This document shows, one piece after another, positions 5,813 through 15,600 of a stretch of DNA of 39,633 nt (position 1 is its first letter; the number at the start of each line of letters is the position of its first letter). This DNA comes from Eubacteriales Family XIII. Incertae Sedis bacterium (GTDB lineage: Bacteria > Bacillota > Clostridia > Peptostreptococcales > Anaerovoracaceae), in assembly GCA_031276515.1 (NCBI GenBank), contig JAISMX010000032.1, positions 1 through 39,633 of the forward strand, written 5' to 3'. The notes beneath the pieces were generated by a model that worked only from the letters and a program-made list of their open reading frames with translations, searched no databases and was not told the DNA's origin. Both the position numbers and the translations under genes were made by a program.

Positions 5813-8575
5813 ATGCTGACACTGGATCGTCCCATAACCCTCACCGTTCGGGCGGACGCGCTCGCTCCGGCCGACGCGTTCGGCGAGAGGATCAAGGCGA
5901 ACTACGGGATCATGACGGCCGGCTTTTCCACCGAGGAACTGCTGTTCCTTCTGGTGAATCCGCCGGAGATACCCTATCAAGAAGGCGATTTCATCAACAT
6001 CGCGATGGGGAATGTCCGCCGGGACACGCAGAACATCGTGTTCGGCGTCGTGAACAACATCGTCAACCGCATATTGCTCGAGGACAAAAGCGCGCTCAGC
6101 TATCAGGACATCGTGTATCTGGATATGGCGCTGCGAAAGCTCGGCGTGGAAAACGTCGCGTCCTTCATGGAGCAGGTGCGCGTGCTTCGCGCGGAAGCGG
6201 GGAGCGCGCACAGCTTGACGAAGTTGTATGAGGACAACCTGCGCGTGCTGCGGGAAACGCTGACGCGCGAGTTTGCGCCGCGCGGCGGCGGCGCGAAAAC
6301 GGCGGACGCGGAAAGCGAAGCCCCGGGCAAGGATCGCGCACTCTACCTGTACGGCGAGATATACAAGAGGCTGCGCGTGCCGGAAATCGTTCGCTCGTTC
6401 GCGCGCTTCGCGCGGAGCGCTTCGGAGCTGCATTCGCGCGTGGACGCGCGCGAGATGCGAATCTCGGAACACCTGAAAGCCACGATGGTCTTCGCCTTGA
6501 ACGAGTATAGGCGAGAGATCCCGGCCTTTGGATACGGAGACGCATATTATAATAGAAATCTCTACGAAACGGGCGATGTCCTCGCCCCGCCCGGCGACGA
6601 AAAATCCGCGCTGCGCCGGGCGTTGTCGGCCGCCCTGCTGCAGGTCGTCGACAATGTGACGACGACGCGGGCGGAGTATCCGGCGAACCGGCGGGCCGTT
6701 TGGCTCGACGTCACGGAAGCCCTGCGCGAATCGGCGCGAAGCTCCGTGGAACGCTTCTTGTCCTTCCGCGAATACGCGGCCGCCGGTGCGGACGCGCGCC
6801 GCGAACCGGCGGACCTGCGCAGTCTCACCCTGCTGTCGCAAAGCGAGGAAAGCGTGCTGTCTCACCATCTAAGCGAGCTTCGCGTATTGGACGATCGCCG
6901 GGACGGCAGGGCGGCGGAAGGCGAAGTCGCGGACGAGACCGCGCGGCCGGCGCAGAGCTTCGCGCCCGAAGAAGCCGAAACGCGCGCCTTGCGGGAGCGC
7001 GCGCGGGAAACCCTCCTCGAACTCGCGCGCGTACACAGCGCGCGGCTGCGCTCCTTGGAGACGCCGGCGCCGCGACTGCGGGAGCGCGTCGCGGAAGAGG
7101 CTCCGCCGCAGCCGCTTGCGGAAAGCCGCGGCATCCTTGCGGCGGAGCGGGCCGAGGCGCGGACGCCGCGCGCGGAAGGAGCGGCGATTTCGCTCACGCA
7201 CGCCGAGCGGACGCCCGGCGCGGAGGCCGGGGAGGCCGTCCGCGCCGGAGAGACGGACGCGCGGCGCGCGGAAGAAGCGGGAGCGGCCCCTTTCGCGCCG
7301 GCCCCGGAGGCGGAGACCGGCGCGCCGCGCGCGCCCGTCCGCGCGGCGGCATCCGAGCCTTTCTCGCGCGCGAAAGCGGCGGACGCCGCCGCGCGTGAAG
7401 AACCGGAGGGCGAAACCCTCGTTTTCGCGGGAGAAACGACCCTGATCGAAACCGGCGCGCAAGGGGATGGCAAAGGATACGCGCCCGCGTTTTCCGGCAA
7501 ATCGGACGCGGACGCCGCCGCCCGGGACGAAGCGATTGCGGCGGCGCTGTCGCGCATCATGGAAACGGCGCCCGCGCTCCGCGAAACGGAGCGCGCGGAA
7601 ACCCTGCTTTCCGAAATCGAGCGCGAGACGCGCATCCTCGCTTCCGAAGCGGCGGCGCCGCGCGCGGAAGGAAGCGCGGACGCCGCCGAAAGCGCGCCGC
7701 GCGCGGAAGCGGGCGGCGCCGAGCGGGACGAAAAAGTCCTGCGCGAAATGCTGGATCGCGTCGACAGGGAGAACAAGGAGCGCCTGGAACGTCTGCGGGA
7801 ACTGCAAACGAACACCGCGCATGCCGAACGCGCCGCGCCGCGCCCCGACAAACGCCGCATCATGCGGGACGCGCTCAAGGCCATCGAAGACCCGGAGACG
7901 GTCTTTTTGGAAGCCTTTGCGGGGGAGGATGCCGCGCCGGAGAGGCTCTCCGGGGAAGCCGGCGGCGAACCCATGGTTTTCGCGGACGAAGCCTCGCGCA
8001 ATGTCGTGGAACTCCTGCGGCTTTTAGAGAAGGATCCGGCGGCGGCCGCGGCCGCCGGCGTCACGGTCGCGCAGGACCCCTCCGCGCTGATCGCGGACAT
8101 CGCGGCCGTGGAGAAGGCGCGCGCGGAGACCGCCGCGCCGCCCGCGGCGGCGCTCGGTCACATCGCGCCGCGCGAAGACCGGGAGCGCCTTGTCGAGCTG
8201 AGAACCCTCGCCTCCGAGACGCCGCACGCCGCGCGGACGCAAGCCCCCGGTCCGGCATGGGAGCGGGCGCCCATCATACACAAAAGAACGCCCGAGGCGC
8301 CGGACATGGAAGAATTCCTGCGCGAGCGGCAAGAGCGGCGCGCGATCACGGAGCGCACGGCGCGCGACGAAATCAGGGAGACGACCGTGCGGACGAACGA
8401 AATCGTCACCCACGGCGAACAAATGGCGCAGAACCTCGTCGCCGGCAGAGCCGACGACATCACGGAGATGATCAACAAGACATTGATGCGCCAACTCGGA
8501 ACCATCACGGACAGGGTGTACGGACAGCTCGAAAAGAAGCTGAAGAACGAAAAATCCAGGAGAGGCGGGATATAA
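5813..8575 (+). CDS. Large Ala/Glu/Arg-rich CIS protein, tape-measure candidate
   Basis: 920 aa; SD AAGGAGAG at 5803-5810 fixes the ATG. Residues 1-180 look globular. Residues 190-380 are helical. Residues 380-750 are strongly low-complexity (Ala, Arg, Glu, Pro), with recurring APRAE/ARRAE units (for example APRAEGSADA and APRAEAGGAE). The end (about 820-920) is again helical and conserved-looking (MEEFLRERQERRAITERTARD, then DITEMINKTLMRQL). It has no membrane segment and no known enzyme motif. It lies between tube/chaperone and hub genes, the usual place of the tape-measure gene in contractile tails, and no other gene here could set tail length. That role is inferred. Confidence 0.6.
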   Translation: MLTLDRPITLTVRADALAPADAFGERIKANYGIMTAGFSTEELLFLLVNPPEIPYQEGDFINIAMGNVRRDTQNIVFGVVNNIVNRILLEDKSALSYQDIVYLDMALRKLGVENVASFMEQVRVLRAEAGSAHSLTKLYEDNLRVLRETLTREFAPRGGGAKTADAESEAPGKDRALYLYGEIYKRLRVPEIVRSFARFARSASELHSRVDAREMRISEHLKATMVFALNEYRREIPAFGYGDAYYNRNLYETGDVLAPPGDEKSALRRALSAALLQVVDNVTTTRAEYPANRRAVWLDVTEALRESARSSVERFLSFREYAAAGADARREPADLRSLTLLSQSEESVLSHHLSELRVLDDRRDGRAAEGEVADETARPAQSFAPEEAETRALRERARETLLELARVHSARLRSLETPAPRLRERVAEEAPPQPLAESRGILAAERAEARTPRAEGAAISLTHAERTPGAEAGEAVRAGETDARRAEEAGAAPFAPAPEAETGAPRAPVRAAASEPFSRAKAADAAAREEPEGETLVFAGETTLIETGAQGDGKGYAPAFSGKSDADAAARDEAIAAALSRIMETAPALRETERAETLLSEIERETRILASEAAAPRAEGSADAAESAPRAEAGGAERDEKVLREMLDRVDRENKERLERLRELQTNTAHAERAAPRPDKRRIMRDALKAIEDPETVFLEAFAGEDAAPERLSGEAGGEPMVFADEASRNVVELLRLLEKDPAAAAAAGVTVAQDPSALIADIAAVEKARAETAAPPAAALGHIAPREDRERLVELRTLASETPHAARTQAPGPAWERAPIIHKRTPEAPDMEEFLRERQERRAITERTARDEIRETTVRTNEIVTHGEQMAQNLVAGRADDITEMINKTLMRQLGTITDRVYGQLEKKLKNEKSRRGGI

Positions 8576-8578
8576 CGC

Positions 8579-9337
8579 ATGGGCATCAAGGACGATCTCA
8601 AAAGCAGCATCCTCGGAAGCACGGAGCCGGCCTACATCGTCGTGCACGATTTCCGCAAGTCCGCGGCGTTCATCGGCGAAGGCGCGGCGTATTCCGTATC
8701 GGGAATGACGGCGCGGGCTTTGAGCGGCGCGGGAGCGGACGTGGAGAGCTTCGAATCGCAGGACAAGGTGTTCCGCGTGCAGTACAATCCTTCGGAATTG
8801 GAGTTTTACGCCTCGGCGCCGCAGGAGCGGGTGCGGGATCTTCGCCGGAGAGGGAGCGACGAAAACCGCGTCGTGCAGGACAGCCCTCTGCCCGGAAAGG
8901 TGGAGATGAGCATGAGCCTGTGGTTCGACAAGATGTCGCAGGCGAGCTCTTTCGCGCTCGAAAAATCCCTCGCGCCCACGAGCGTCACGGGCGTCACGAA
9001 CATCGCCAAATCGTTCATGAAGGAAGAGACCGTGCGAGATGAGGTGGAGGGCTTTATCGCCGCGCTGCGCAATCGCCACACGCAATGGATCACCCTGCAT
9101 TGGGCGGATATTACGTTCTCCGGCGTGCTCTTCAGCGTCAGCGCGCAGTATACGATGTTCTCCATGTCCGGTCTGCCCGTGCGCGCGCGGGTATCGATCC
9201 GCGTGCGGCAGGAAGCGAACGAGCGGGATATGGCCGACTGGGTCGAGCGCGATTTTGAAGCCGCCTTTGGAGGCGAGCAAAGCAATCTGGTGCTTCCGGA
9301 GCAGCGCGCTTCCAATCTGTTGAACTTGGGTTTGTAG
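8579..9337 (+). CDS. CIS tube-adaptor protein, copy 1 (Afp7/Pvc7 N-domain-like)
   Basis: 252 aa. The sequence resembles the contractile injection system tube protein family (N-terminal part of Afp7/Pvc7): FRVQYNPSELEFYASAP, then KVEMSMSLWFDKM, then TLHWADITFSGVLFSVSAQY, and PVRARVSIRVRQE. Such proteins link the inner tube to the hub and spike. The C-terminal LysM-like domain often present in this family is absent. It starts 3 bases after the 920-aa gene with GGCGGGA as SD. A paralogue follows 13 bases later, and both end in the same NLLNLG(L/F) tail. Confidence 0.8.
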   Translation: MGIKDDLKSSILGSTEPAYIVVHDFRKSAAFIGEGAAYSVSGMTARALSGAGADVESFESQDKVFRVQYNPSELEFYASAPQERVRDLRRRGSDENRVVQDSPLPGKVEMSMSLWFDKMSQASSFALEKSLAPTSVTGVTNIAKSFMKEETVRDEVEGFIAALRNRHTQWITLHWADITFSGVLFSVSAQYTMFSMSGLPVRARVSIRVRQEANERDMADWVERDFEAAFGGEQSNLVLPEQRASNLLNLGL

Positions 9338-9350
9338 GACGGAGTGAGAT

Positions 9351-10133
9351 ATGGGTATAAAGGAAATGGGCGCCAACCTCACGGCGAGCGCCTTCGGGAA
9401 TCCGAAAAAGGCATTTTTGCTCATTCACAAGAGAACGGAAATGGGAATCGGACTCGACGTCGAGACCCTCGCGGAGAAGGCCATCCTTCTGAGCGCGAGC
9501 GTAAACCCGGACACGGCGACGATGTCGGGCATATTCGGAGGCGGGGAAAACACGCACATTTTGCAGGTGCAGTACAACCCCGCGTCCATCGAATTCATGG
9601 CGAATTCGGAGCCTATCCCCGCGAGCAGGCTGCAGCAGAACGTCTTTTCCGACATACCGCCGCAGTTCAACAAGCCGCCTTCGGTGACGATGTCGGTTCA
9701 GCTCGTGTTCGACGCGGTGAACGTCAAGGACAGCTTCATGGCGGACAAATTCAGCCCCAAGGTCTCCGATCTCGTCTCCGTGCCGGCCGCGATCAGAAAC
9801 AGGGCGAACTACACGGTGCAACCGCAGACGAACGCGCTCCTGGCCATGCTGATGCGCAAGGAGACCCAGCACGTGATCTTCTACTGGTCCGGTCTGACGT
9901 TCAACGGAATCGTGGTGGAGGCGCAGGCGAAATACACGATGTTTTCCGTCTCCGGCCGGCCCGTGCGCAGCGTCGTGAAGCTCAGGATATCGCAGAATCT
10001 GGTTGGCAGCGCCGATGAGATGTACTGGAACAAGGCTTTGGACAAGTGCTTCGGCGGCGCGGATATGGGCGGCGCCTTCGGCGGCCAATCCAAGGGGCAG
10101 AACGTCGGCAATCTGTTGAATCTCGGCTTTTGA
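9351..10133 (+). CDS. CIS tube-adaptor protein, copy 2
   Basis: 260 aa. Tandem paralogue of the preceding gene, sharing the order LQVQYNPASIEFMANSEP, VTMSVQLVFDAV, VIFYWSGLTFNGIVVEAQAKY, PVRSVVKLRISQ and the terminal NLLNLGF. The two copies differ between these blocks, so they have probably specialised, for example into separate ring layers between tube and hub. It also lacks a LysM domain. The SD is GGAG near 9341. A small hairpin follows. Confidence 0.8.
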   Translation: MGIKEMGANLTASAFGNPKKAFLLIHKRTEMGIGLDVETLAEKAILLSASVNPDTATMSGIFGGGENTHILQVQYNPASIEFMANSEPIPASRLQQNVFSDIPPQFNKPPSVTMSVQLVFDAVNVKDSFMADKFSPKVSDLVSVPAAIRNRANYTVQPQTNALLAMLMRKETQHVIFYWSGLTFNGIVVEAQAKYTMFSVSGRPVRSVVKLRISQNLVGSADEMYWNKALDKCFGGADMGGAFGGQSKGQNVGNLLNLGF

Positions 10134-10164
10134 GCGGTGCGGCGGGTCCGGCCCGCAAGACCGC
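10134..10164 (+). other. Small intergenic hairpin before the hub gene
   Basis: GCGGT (10134-10138) pairs with ACCGC (10160-10164), and GCGGG (10142-10146) pairs with CCCGC (10152-10156). It starts right after the stop codon of copy 2, and no T-run follows. It may mark an mRNA processing or stability point. Confidence 0.3.
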
Positions 10165-10183
10165 GGCCACAGGAGGTTAAAGT

Positions 10184-11362
10184 ATGGCGGCATTGTCCCT
10201 CGGCGGCCTTTCCGGAGTGGGCGGCGGAAGCAATTTCGACGCGCTCAAAAAAAAATACAAGAACTTCTACTACCCGCAGGTGTTCATCGAGCTGGGCGGC
10301 AAGGAATTCAAGGACAAGAGCGGTCAATTGGCGGTCAACGACGTCAGCGTCGAACTGACCAGCGGCTACGAGGCCTCCGTCGCGAGCTTTCGCATCTACG
10401 GCGTCTACCGGCAGGAGTCGGGCAAGTTCGAGTACGAGGAGCTCAAAAAGCAGGTGCTTCTCGGCAACGCGCTCACGATCAAGCTCGGCTATCTGGGTGC
10501 CTTGGAGACCGTTTTCACGGGCTTCGTGGCGGGCGTGAACTTTTCTTTCGCGCTGGGCGGCCTGCCCTGCGTCGAGGTCACGGGCATGGACGTCAAGGGC
10601 ATCATGATGTCGGGGAGCTACGCCGAACAGCTCGCCGCCACCTCCTACGGGGAGGCCGTGCGGGAAATCCTGCGCAAGACGGCCTACGAACGCTTGCAGG
10701 ACGGCTCGGCGATCACGAGCATCGCCGTCAGCGACACGCCGGATAAGGAAAGCGGCGACCGCGGCGCGTCCTCCTACACCATCGAGATGTCCTCCGAAAG
10801 CGATTACGAGTTCGTCGTGAAGGCCGCGAAGAAGTTCAACTACGAGTTCTTCACGGATCGCGGAAAGGTGTATTTCCGCAAGGCGAAAAGCGGCTCGGAG
10901 ACGCTGCCCGATCTCGGCATCGAAAACGGGCTCATCAACTTCGACATAGGTTACAGCATCACGGGCCTCGCGGAGACGATAGAGGCGCGCTCCGTGGACG
11001 CCGGCACGGGAAAGATCATCTCGTCGAAGAAGAAGTTCACGAACAATATTTCGCTGGGCAATTACGCGAAGAAGCTCATCTCGAAGAGCCGTCACGTGTA
11101 CATCGACCCGACCATAGAGTCCAAGCGGCACGCGGACGCGCGCGCGGATTCGCTGCTCGAAACGATGAGCTATCGCCTCGGCGCTCTGAACTGCGACTGC
11201 ATCGGTCTGCCCGAGCTGCAGCCCGGGCGCTTCATGAAGATCACGGGGCTCGGCTCGCCGGCGGAGAATCGCTTCTATGTCACGAACGTGACGCATACCG
11301 TATCCGCCGAAGAGGGATATCGCGCGAAGCTGGTCGGCTGCGCCGATTCGGTGAAGAAATGA
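10184..11362 (+). CDS. Baseplate hub protein (phage late control D / gp27 / VgrG N-terminal-like)
   Basis: 392 aa. It corresponds to the hub trimer that joins tube and spike. It shows the gpD/gp27 pattern: an N-terminal strand domain with FYYPQVFIELGG and VNDVSVELTSGYEASVASFRIYGV, a second barrel around VFTGFVAGVNFSF and EVTGMDVKGIMM, a linker with repeated ITSIAVSDTPD-type loops, then SDYEFVVKAAKKFNYEFFTDRGKVYFR, typical of late control D. The SD AGGAGG at 10171-10176 supports the ATG. The OB-fold and spike are in the next gene, so VgrG function is divided between two proteins, as with P2 D and V. Confidence 0.88.
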   Translation: MAALSLGGLSGVGGGSNFDALKKKYKNFYYPQVFIELGGKEFKDKSGQLAVNDVSVELTSGYEASVASFRIYGVYRQESGKFEYEELKKQVLLGNALTIKLGYLGALETVFTGFVAGVNFSFALGGLPCVEVTGMDVKGIMMSGSYAEQLAATSYGEAVREILRKTAYERLQDGSAITSIAVSDTPDKESGDRGASSYTIEMSSESDYEFVVKAAKKFNYEFFTDRGKVYFRKAKSGSETLPDLGIENGLINFDIGYSITGLAETIEARSVDAGTGKIISSKKKFTNNISLGNYAKKLISKSRHVYIDPTIESKRHADARADSLLETMSYRLGALNCDCIGLPELQPGRFMKITGLGSPAENRFYVTNVTHTVSAEEGYRAKLVGCADSVKK

Positions 11363-11414
11363 GCGGGCCGGGCGGGCGCGGCGGGCGAAGACGCGGGAAA
11401 GGAATGAAAGAGGC

Positions 11415-12227
11415 ATGAGCCTGTACGATATCATCGATGAAATCAGCGAGCGCGGCGCGACGAAGACCGAGACGGGCGACACGCGCGTCCACGGCGTGAT
11501 GCTCGGCGTCGTCGCGAAGAACTACGACAAGGACATGCCCGGCCGCGTCTGCGTGACCGTGCCGACGCGCGACAAGGACAAGAACGAGCTGAAATGGGCG
11601 CGGCAGGCCGCGCTTTCGAGCGGGGAAAAATGGGGGCATTACTTCCTGCCGGAGGTCGGCGATCAGGTGCTGTTGGCCTTCGAGGGGGGCAACATAGAGA
11701 AGCCCTACGTCATAGGCTGCGTCCCCAAGGACAACGCGAAATTTCTCGGCGGCTCGGTGGACGAGCATAACCAAATAAAGAGAATAGTCACAAAAAACGG
11801 AAGCACCCTCGCCTTCGAGGACAACAAGGAAGGCGACGGCGCCAAGGACAAGATCAGCATAGAGACGGCGGGCGGATCGCACGAGCTGCTGCTCGACAAC
11901 GAAAACAAGCTCATACGCCTGACCGACAAGGCGAAGGAGAACATGCTCGAAATCAAGACCGAGACCGGCCAGATGACGATCAAGGCCAAATCGCGCCTGA
12001 CGATAGAGGTGGGCGACGGCATCAAAATGGTGTTCAACGGGGAATCCGGATCGGTGAAACTGGAAGCTTCGGAGTTCTCGATCCAGACCTCCAATCAGTT
12101 CAAGGCCAAGAGCGACGGCATGATCAAGCTGGACGGGGCGCAGATGAGCCTGAACGCCTCTTCCATGTTCAAGGCGGAGTCGGGCGGGATGGTGAATATT
12201 TCAGGCGCGCCCATCAAGATAGGGTAA
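11415..12227 (+). CDS. Spike protein (baseplate assembly V / gp5-like OB fold plus beta-helix)
   Basis: 270 aa. Residues 20-110 form a gpV/gp5 OB-fold (GVMLGVVAKNYDKDMPGRVCVTVP, WARQA, then VGDQVLLAFEGGNIEKPYVIGCV). Residues 130-270 contain short repeated hydrophobic/polar strands (SIETAGGSHELLLD, then MTIKAKSRLTIEVGDGIKM, SVKLEASEFSIQTSNQFKAKSDG) that would form a triple-stranded beta-helix needle. There is no lysozyme domain and no C-terminal effector. The PAAR-like protein at 1758 would sit on its tip. The SD is AAAGGA about 11 bases upstream. Confidence 0.88.
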   Translation: MSLYDIIDEISERGATKTETGDTRVHGVMLGVVAKNYDKDMPGRVCVTVPTRDKDKNELKWARQAALSSGEKWGHYFLPEVGDQVLLAFEGGNIEKPYVIGCVPKDNAKFLGGSVDEHNQIKRIVTKNGSTLAFEDNKEGDGAKDKISIETAGGSHELLLDNENKLIRLTDKAKENMLEIKTETGQMTIKAKSRLTIEVGDGIKMVFNGESGSVKLEASEFSIQTSNQFKAKSDGMIKLDGAQMSLNASSMFKAESGGMVNISGAPIKIG

Positions 12228-12233
12228 AGTGAC

Positions 12234-12656
12234 ATGAGTGAAAACAACGAAGCTTTCTTGGGAACCGGCATGAAGTTCCCGCCTCGAATCAATAAAAATT
12301 CCGGGCGCTTTGCCGTCAGCTCCGGGGCGGAAAACGTAAAGGAATCCGTCTACATCATACTGATGACGGGGCTCGGCGAGCGATGGCTGGAGCCGAATTT
12401 CGGCAGCCGCATCATGCGCTACACCTTCCTCGACACCTCGCCGGCCATGCTCAACATGCTCTCCTCGGAGATACGGAACGCCATCCTCGGGCAGGAGCCG
12501 CGCATTTCCGACGCGGACATAGACTTTGAGGAAAACCCCGGCGGCGGCAGCCTGATCGTGAACATCTCCTACAGGCTTCGCGAGAGCAATACGATCGAGA
12601 ACATGGTATTTCCTTTCTATCTGGGCTTGGGCGACACGGAGAACGCGGATGAATAA
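12234..12656 (+). CDS. gp25/GPW-like baseplate wedge protein
   Basis: 140 aa. It has the gp25 core: KFPPRINKNSGRFAVSSGAENVKESVYIILMTGLGERWLEPNFGS, then ILGQEPRISDADIDFEENPGG with the family's EPR motif, and a final strand of YRLRESNTIENMVFPFYL. gp25 starts sheath assembly at the baseplate. It starts 6 bases after the spike gene, and its stop overlaps the ATG of the next wedge gene by 8 bases, indicating coupled translation. Confidence 0.92.
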   Translation: MSENNEAFLGTGMKFPPRINKNSGRFAVSSGAENVKESVYIILMTGLGERWLEPNFGSRIMRYTFLDTSPAMLNMLSSEIRNAILGQEPRISDADIDFEENPGGGSLIVNISYRLRESNTIENMVFPFYLGLGDTENADE

Positions 12657-15600
12657 TTTCGAGTTTAAGACGGACGAACGCGGCGCGGCCGAAATCCGCG
12701 CGCAGATCAAGGCGCTGGCGGCCTCCTACACGCCGGAATGGCTTTTCAGCGAGCAGAACCCGGACGTGGGTTCCGTGATAGCCATGATCTTCGCCGAGCA
12801 GATGGAAGGGAACATCCTGCGCCTGAACCGCGTGTTCGAGAAGTTCCATACGGAATTCGTCAATCTGCTCGCCCTGTCTCCGCAGCCCGCGCAGCCCGCG
12901 CGCGGCGCGGTCGTGTTCTCGCTGGTCGGGGACACCGTCTCCGGCGTCGACGTTCGCAGGGGAACGAAGCTGCTCGGATACGGCGAAAACGACGACATAC
13001 CCATCATCTTTGAAACGGAGTCCGATCTGCACATCACGGACGCGAAGCTGCGGGACATCATCTCCGTCTCTCCCGCCGCCGGCAAGATCGTCTCCATCAT
13101 GGGCGCCGCGCGCCGCGTTTCGATCTTCGACGAGGACGCGGCCCCGGCGGAAGCGCCCGCGGCGGACGGGATACCCTCTTTCAGGCTGTTCGACGCCTCG
13201 GGCGCGAACATCGCCCGAAACGCCTTGATCTTCTACCACCGAAGCCTTTTTGACATGACGGCGGGCGGAGAGATCTCCGCGCTGGTGAAGGGCGTCCATG
13301 CGGACGACACGGCGTCGTTTGCCGATCCGGCGCGGTATCGCTGGCTCTACGTCTCCGAGAGCGGTCCGCGCCCCTTCGAGCGCGTCGCGTCGCGCGACGG
13401 CGCGATTTGGCTCGCGCCCGACGCCGACGCCGTAAAGGTCAGCCGCGGCGGCGAGCCGTTTTCCGCCATCATACTCGAAGCGCTGGGTCCGATACGAAGG
13501 AAAACGGACATCGAAAGCGTCGGCTTCAGCTCCTCCCTGGAAAGCGCGATTCCGGATTTCGTCACCCACAACGCCTCCGATCTGGAGGTGGGCGAGTTCA
13601 TGCCCTTCGGCGCCACGGCTTCGATTTTCGACGAATGCTACATCGGCGGCGACAGCGTGTTTGGAAAGCGCGAAGCTTCGGTCTGCATCCGCTTCACATT
13701 GGAATTTAAAGAGAAATTTGTAAATTTTTCCGCAGAGGACGAGATGGCGAATCTGAAGGTCATCAAGCGGAAGCCCAGGTCTGTGAATTTCGACACCGCG
13801 CACACGGCCGTGGAGCGCATCGCCGTCGAATACTTCAACGGCACGGGCTGGCGCCGCGTCGCATTCTCTCACGACATATCCGCGCTGTTTGCGGGCGAAG
13901 CCTCGGGCGAGCTCGCCATCGACTTCATCTGCCCCGAGGACTGGACGCCGCTCACCGTCGGCGGATACACGGGTCGCTGTCTGCGCATACGCGTGACGCA
14001 GGCGGACAACTGCTACATCCAGCCCTGCGTTCACAGGATGCCGCTTCTGCGGAATTTGACGCTCTCCTATCATTATCCCGACGGCTATCGCGCGCCGGAC
14101 GTATTGGAGCGCGTTTCCGGCACCGAGACCACGGACCTCACGGCCGCCGCGCGGAAGAAGCATCCCTTTGCGGCCTTCCTGCCCATGCCCTACGCGCACA
14201 ACGAGCTCTACCTCGGCTTCGACCGCAGGTTTTCCGGGGCGCCGGTCAGTCTGCTGTTCGACATAGAGCGCAGCGCGCGCTTCGGCAGGCGCCGGCTGTC
14301 CTTTGAATATTCTTCGCCTTTGGGTTTCAAGGAACTGAACGCGGCGGACAGCGTGGGAGACATGACGGGGCCGGGGATGCTGCAATTCATTCCGCCGGGC
14401 GATTTCGCGGAGCGCGAGGTGGAGGGCGTGAAGCGCTTCTGGCTGCGCATATCGGACAGGAACGGCAGCTTCGACGCGCCGGAGGCCCACAGGCCGCTGC
14501 TGCGCAACATCTTCCTGAACGCGGCGCAGGTGCTCAACGCCGAAACGCTGCCGACGGAGAGCTATCACATCGACGCCGTCCGTCCCAACATGTCGTTTCG
14601 GCTCCCCGCCGGCGACATCCTGTACGCGGAGGTCTTCGTGAACGAGCTGGGCCTGCACACGGGGGCGGCCATGCGCCGCATGGCGGCGGAAAGACCGTCG
14701 GACGTGCGCATATCCCACAACACCGCGGGCGAGATCAGCGAATTCTTCGTGCGCTGGGAGGAGGTTGAGAATTTCGATCTCTCGGGACCTTCGGACAGGC
14801 ACTACCGCATAGACCGCATGAACAACACGCTGCATTTCGGCGACGGCGTCTCCGTGATGATTCCCAAGGCGGGCGCCGCCGAATCCTTTACGGTGACGCT
14901 GCGCTGCTGCCGGGGCGACGCGGGCAACCTGCCCGCCGGCGCGATCGGCGAACCCATGGGCAGACTGCTGCACATAGACGGCGTATCGAACCCCCTGCCG
15001 ACCTGGGCGGGCGGCAACATGGAGAACAGCGACCGCATGCACGCGCGCAGCGCGAACATCCTCTGCTCGCAGAACAGGCTGCGCAGCGTGCCGGACTTCC
15101 TGCGCGAAGCGAGGCTGTATTCCGAAGCCGTGGTGGGCGCGGCCTGCGCGTCCGGAACGGACAGATACGGGCGCAGGGACGACAGGCGCATCACCGTCGC
15201 CGTCCTGACGCGCGACTATTACAAGGGAACGCACAGTTTCGCGGGCATAAAAGAGGGTCTCGAAAAGCGCATCCTGTCCAAGTGCGACGCGACGATATCC
15301 CGCGACATGCTGACCGTCACGGAACCCGTGTACGTCATGCTGTCCGTTTCGGTGTTCGCGGGCATTTCGGACGAAAGGGATGCCTTTGCGGTGAGAGAGA
15401 CGATCATCGACGCGCTCACGGGCTTCCTGTCCCCCATCGCCAAGGACGGGAGCGCCAATTGGGAGATCGGCCTGCTTCCCGACGAGGTGCAGATACGGCT
15501 TCTGCTGAATTCGCTGCACGTCCCGGCGAGCATCCGCCGCATCGTGACCTCGGCGCGCTACGCGGACGAAAAGGGCTTCAAGGAGCGGAATTTGTCCGAT

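Noticed and set aside
5024-6868. Long minus-strand frame crossing the foldback element
   Set aside because: It runs opposite the tube-initiator and 920-aa genes and through the insertion. It shows no start signal or coherent domain.
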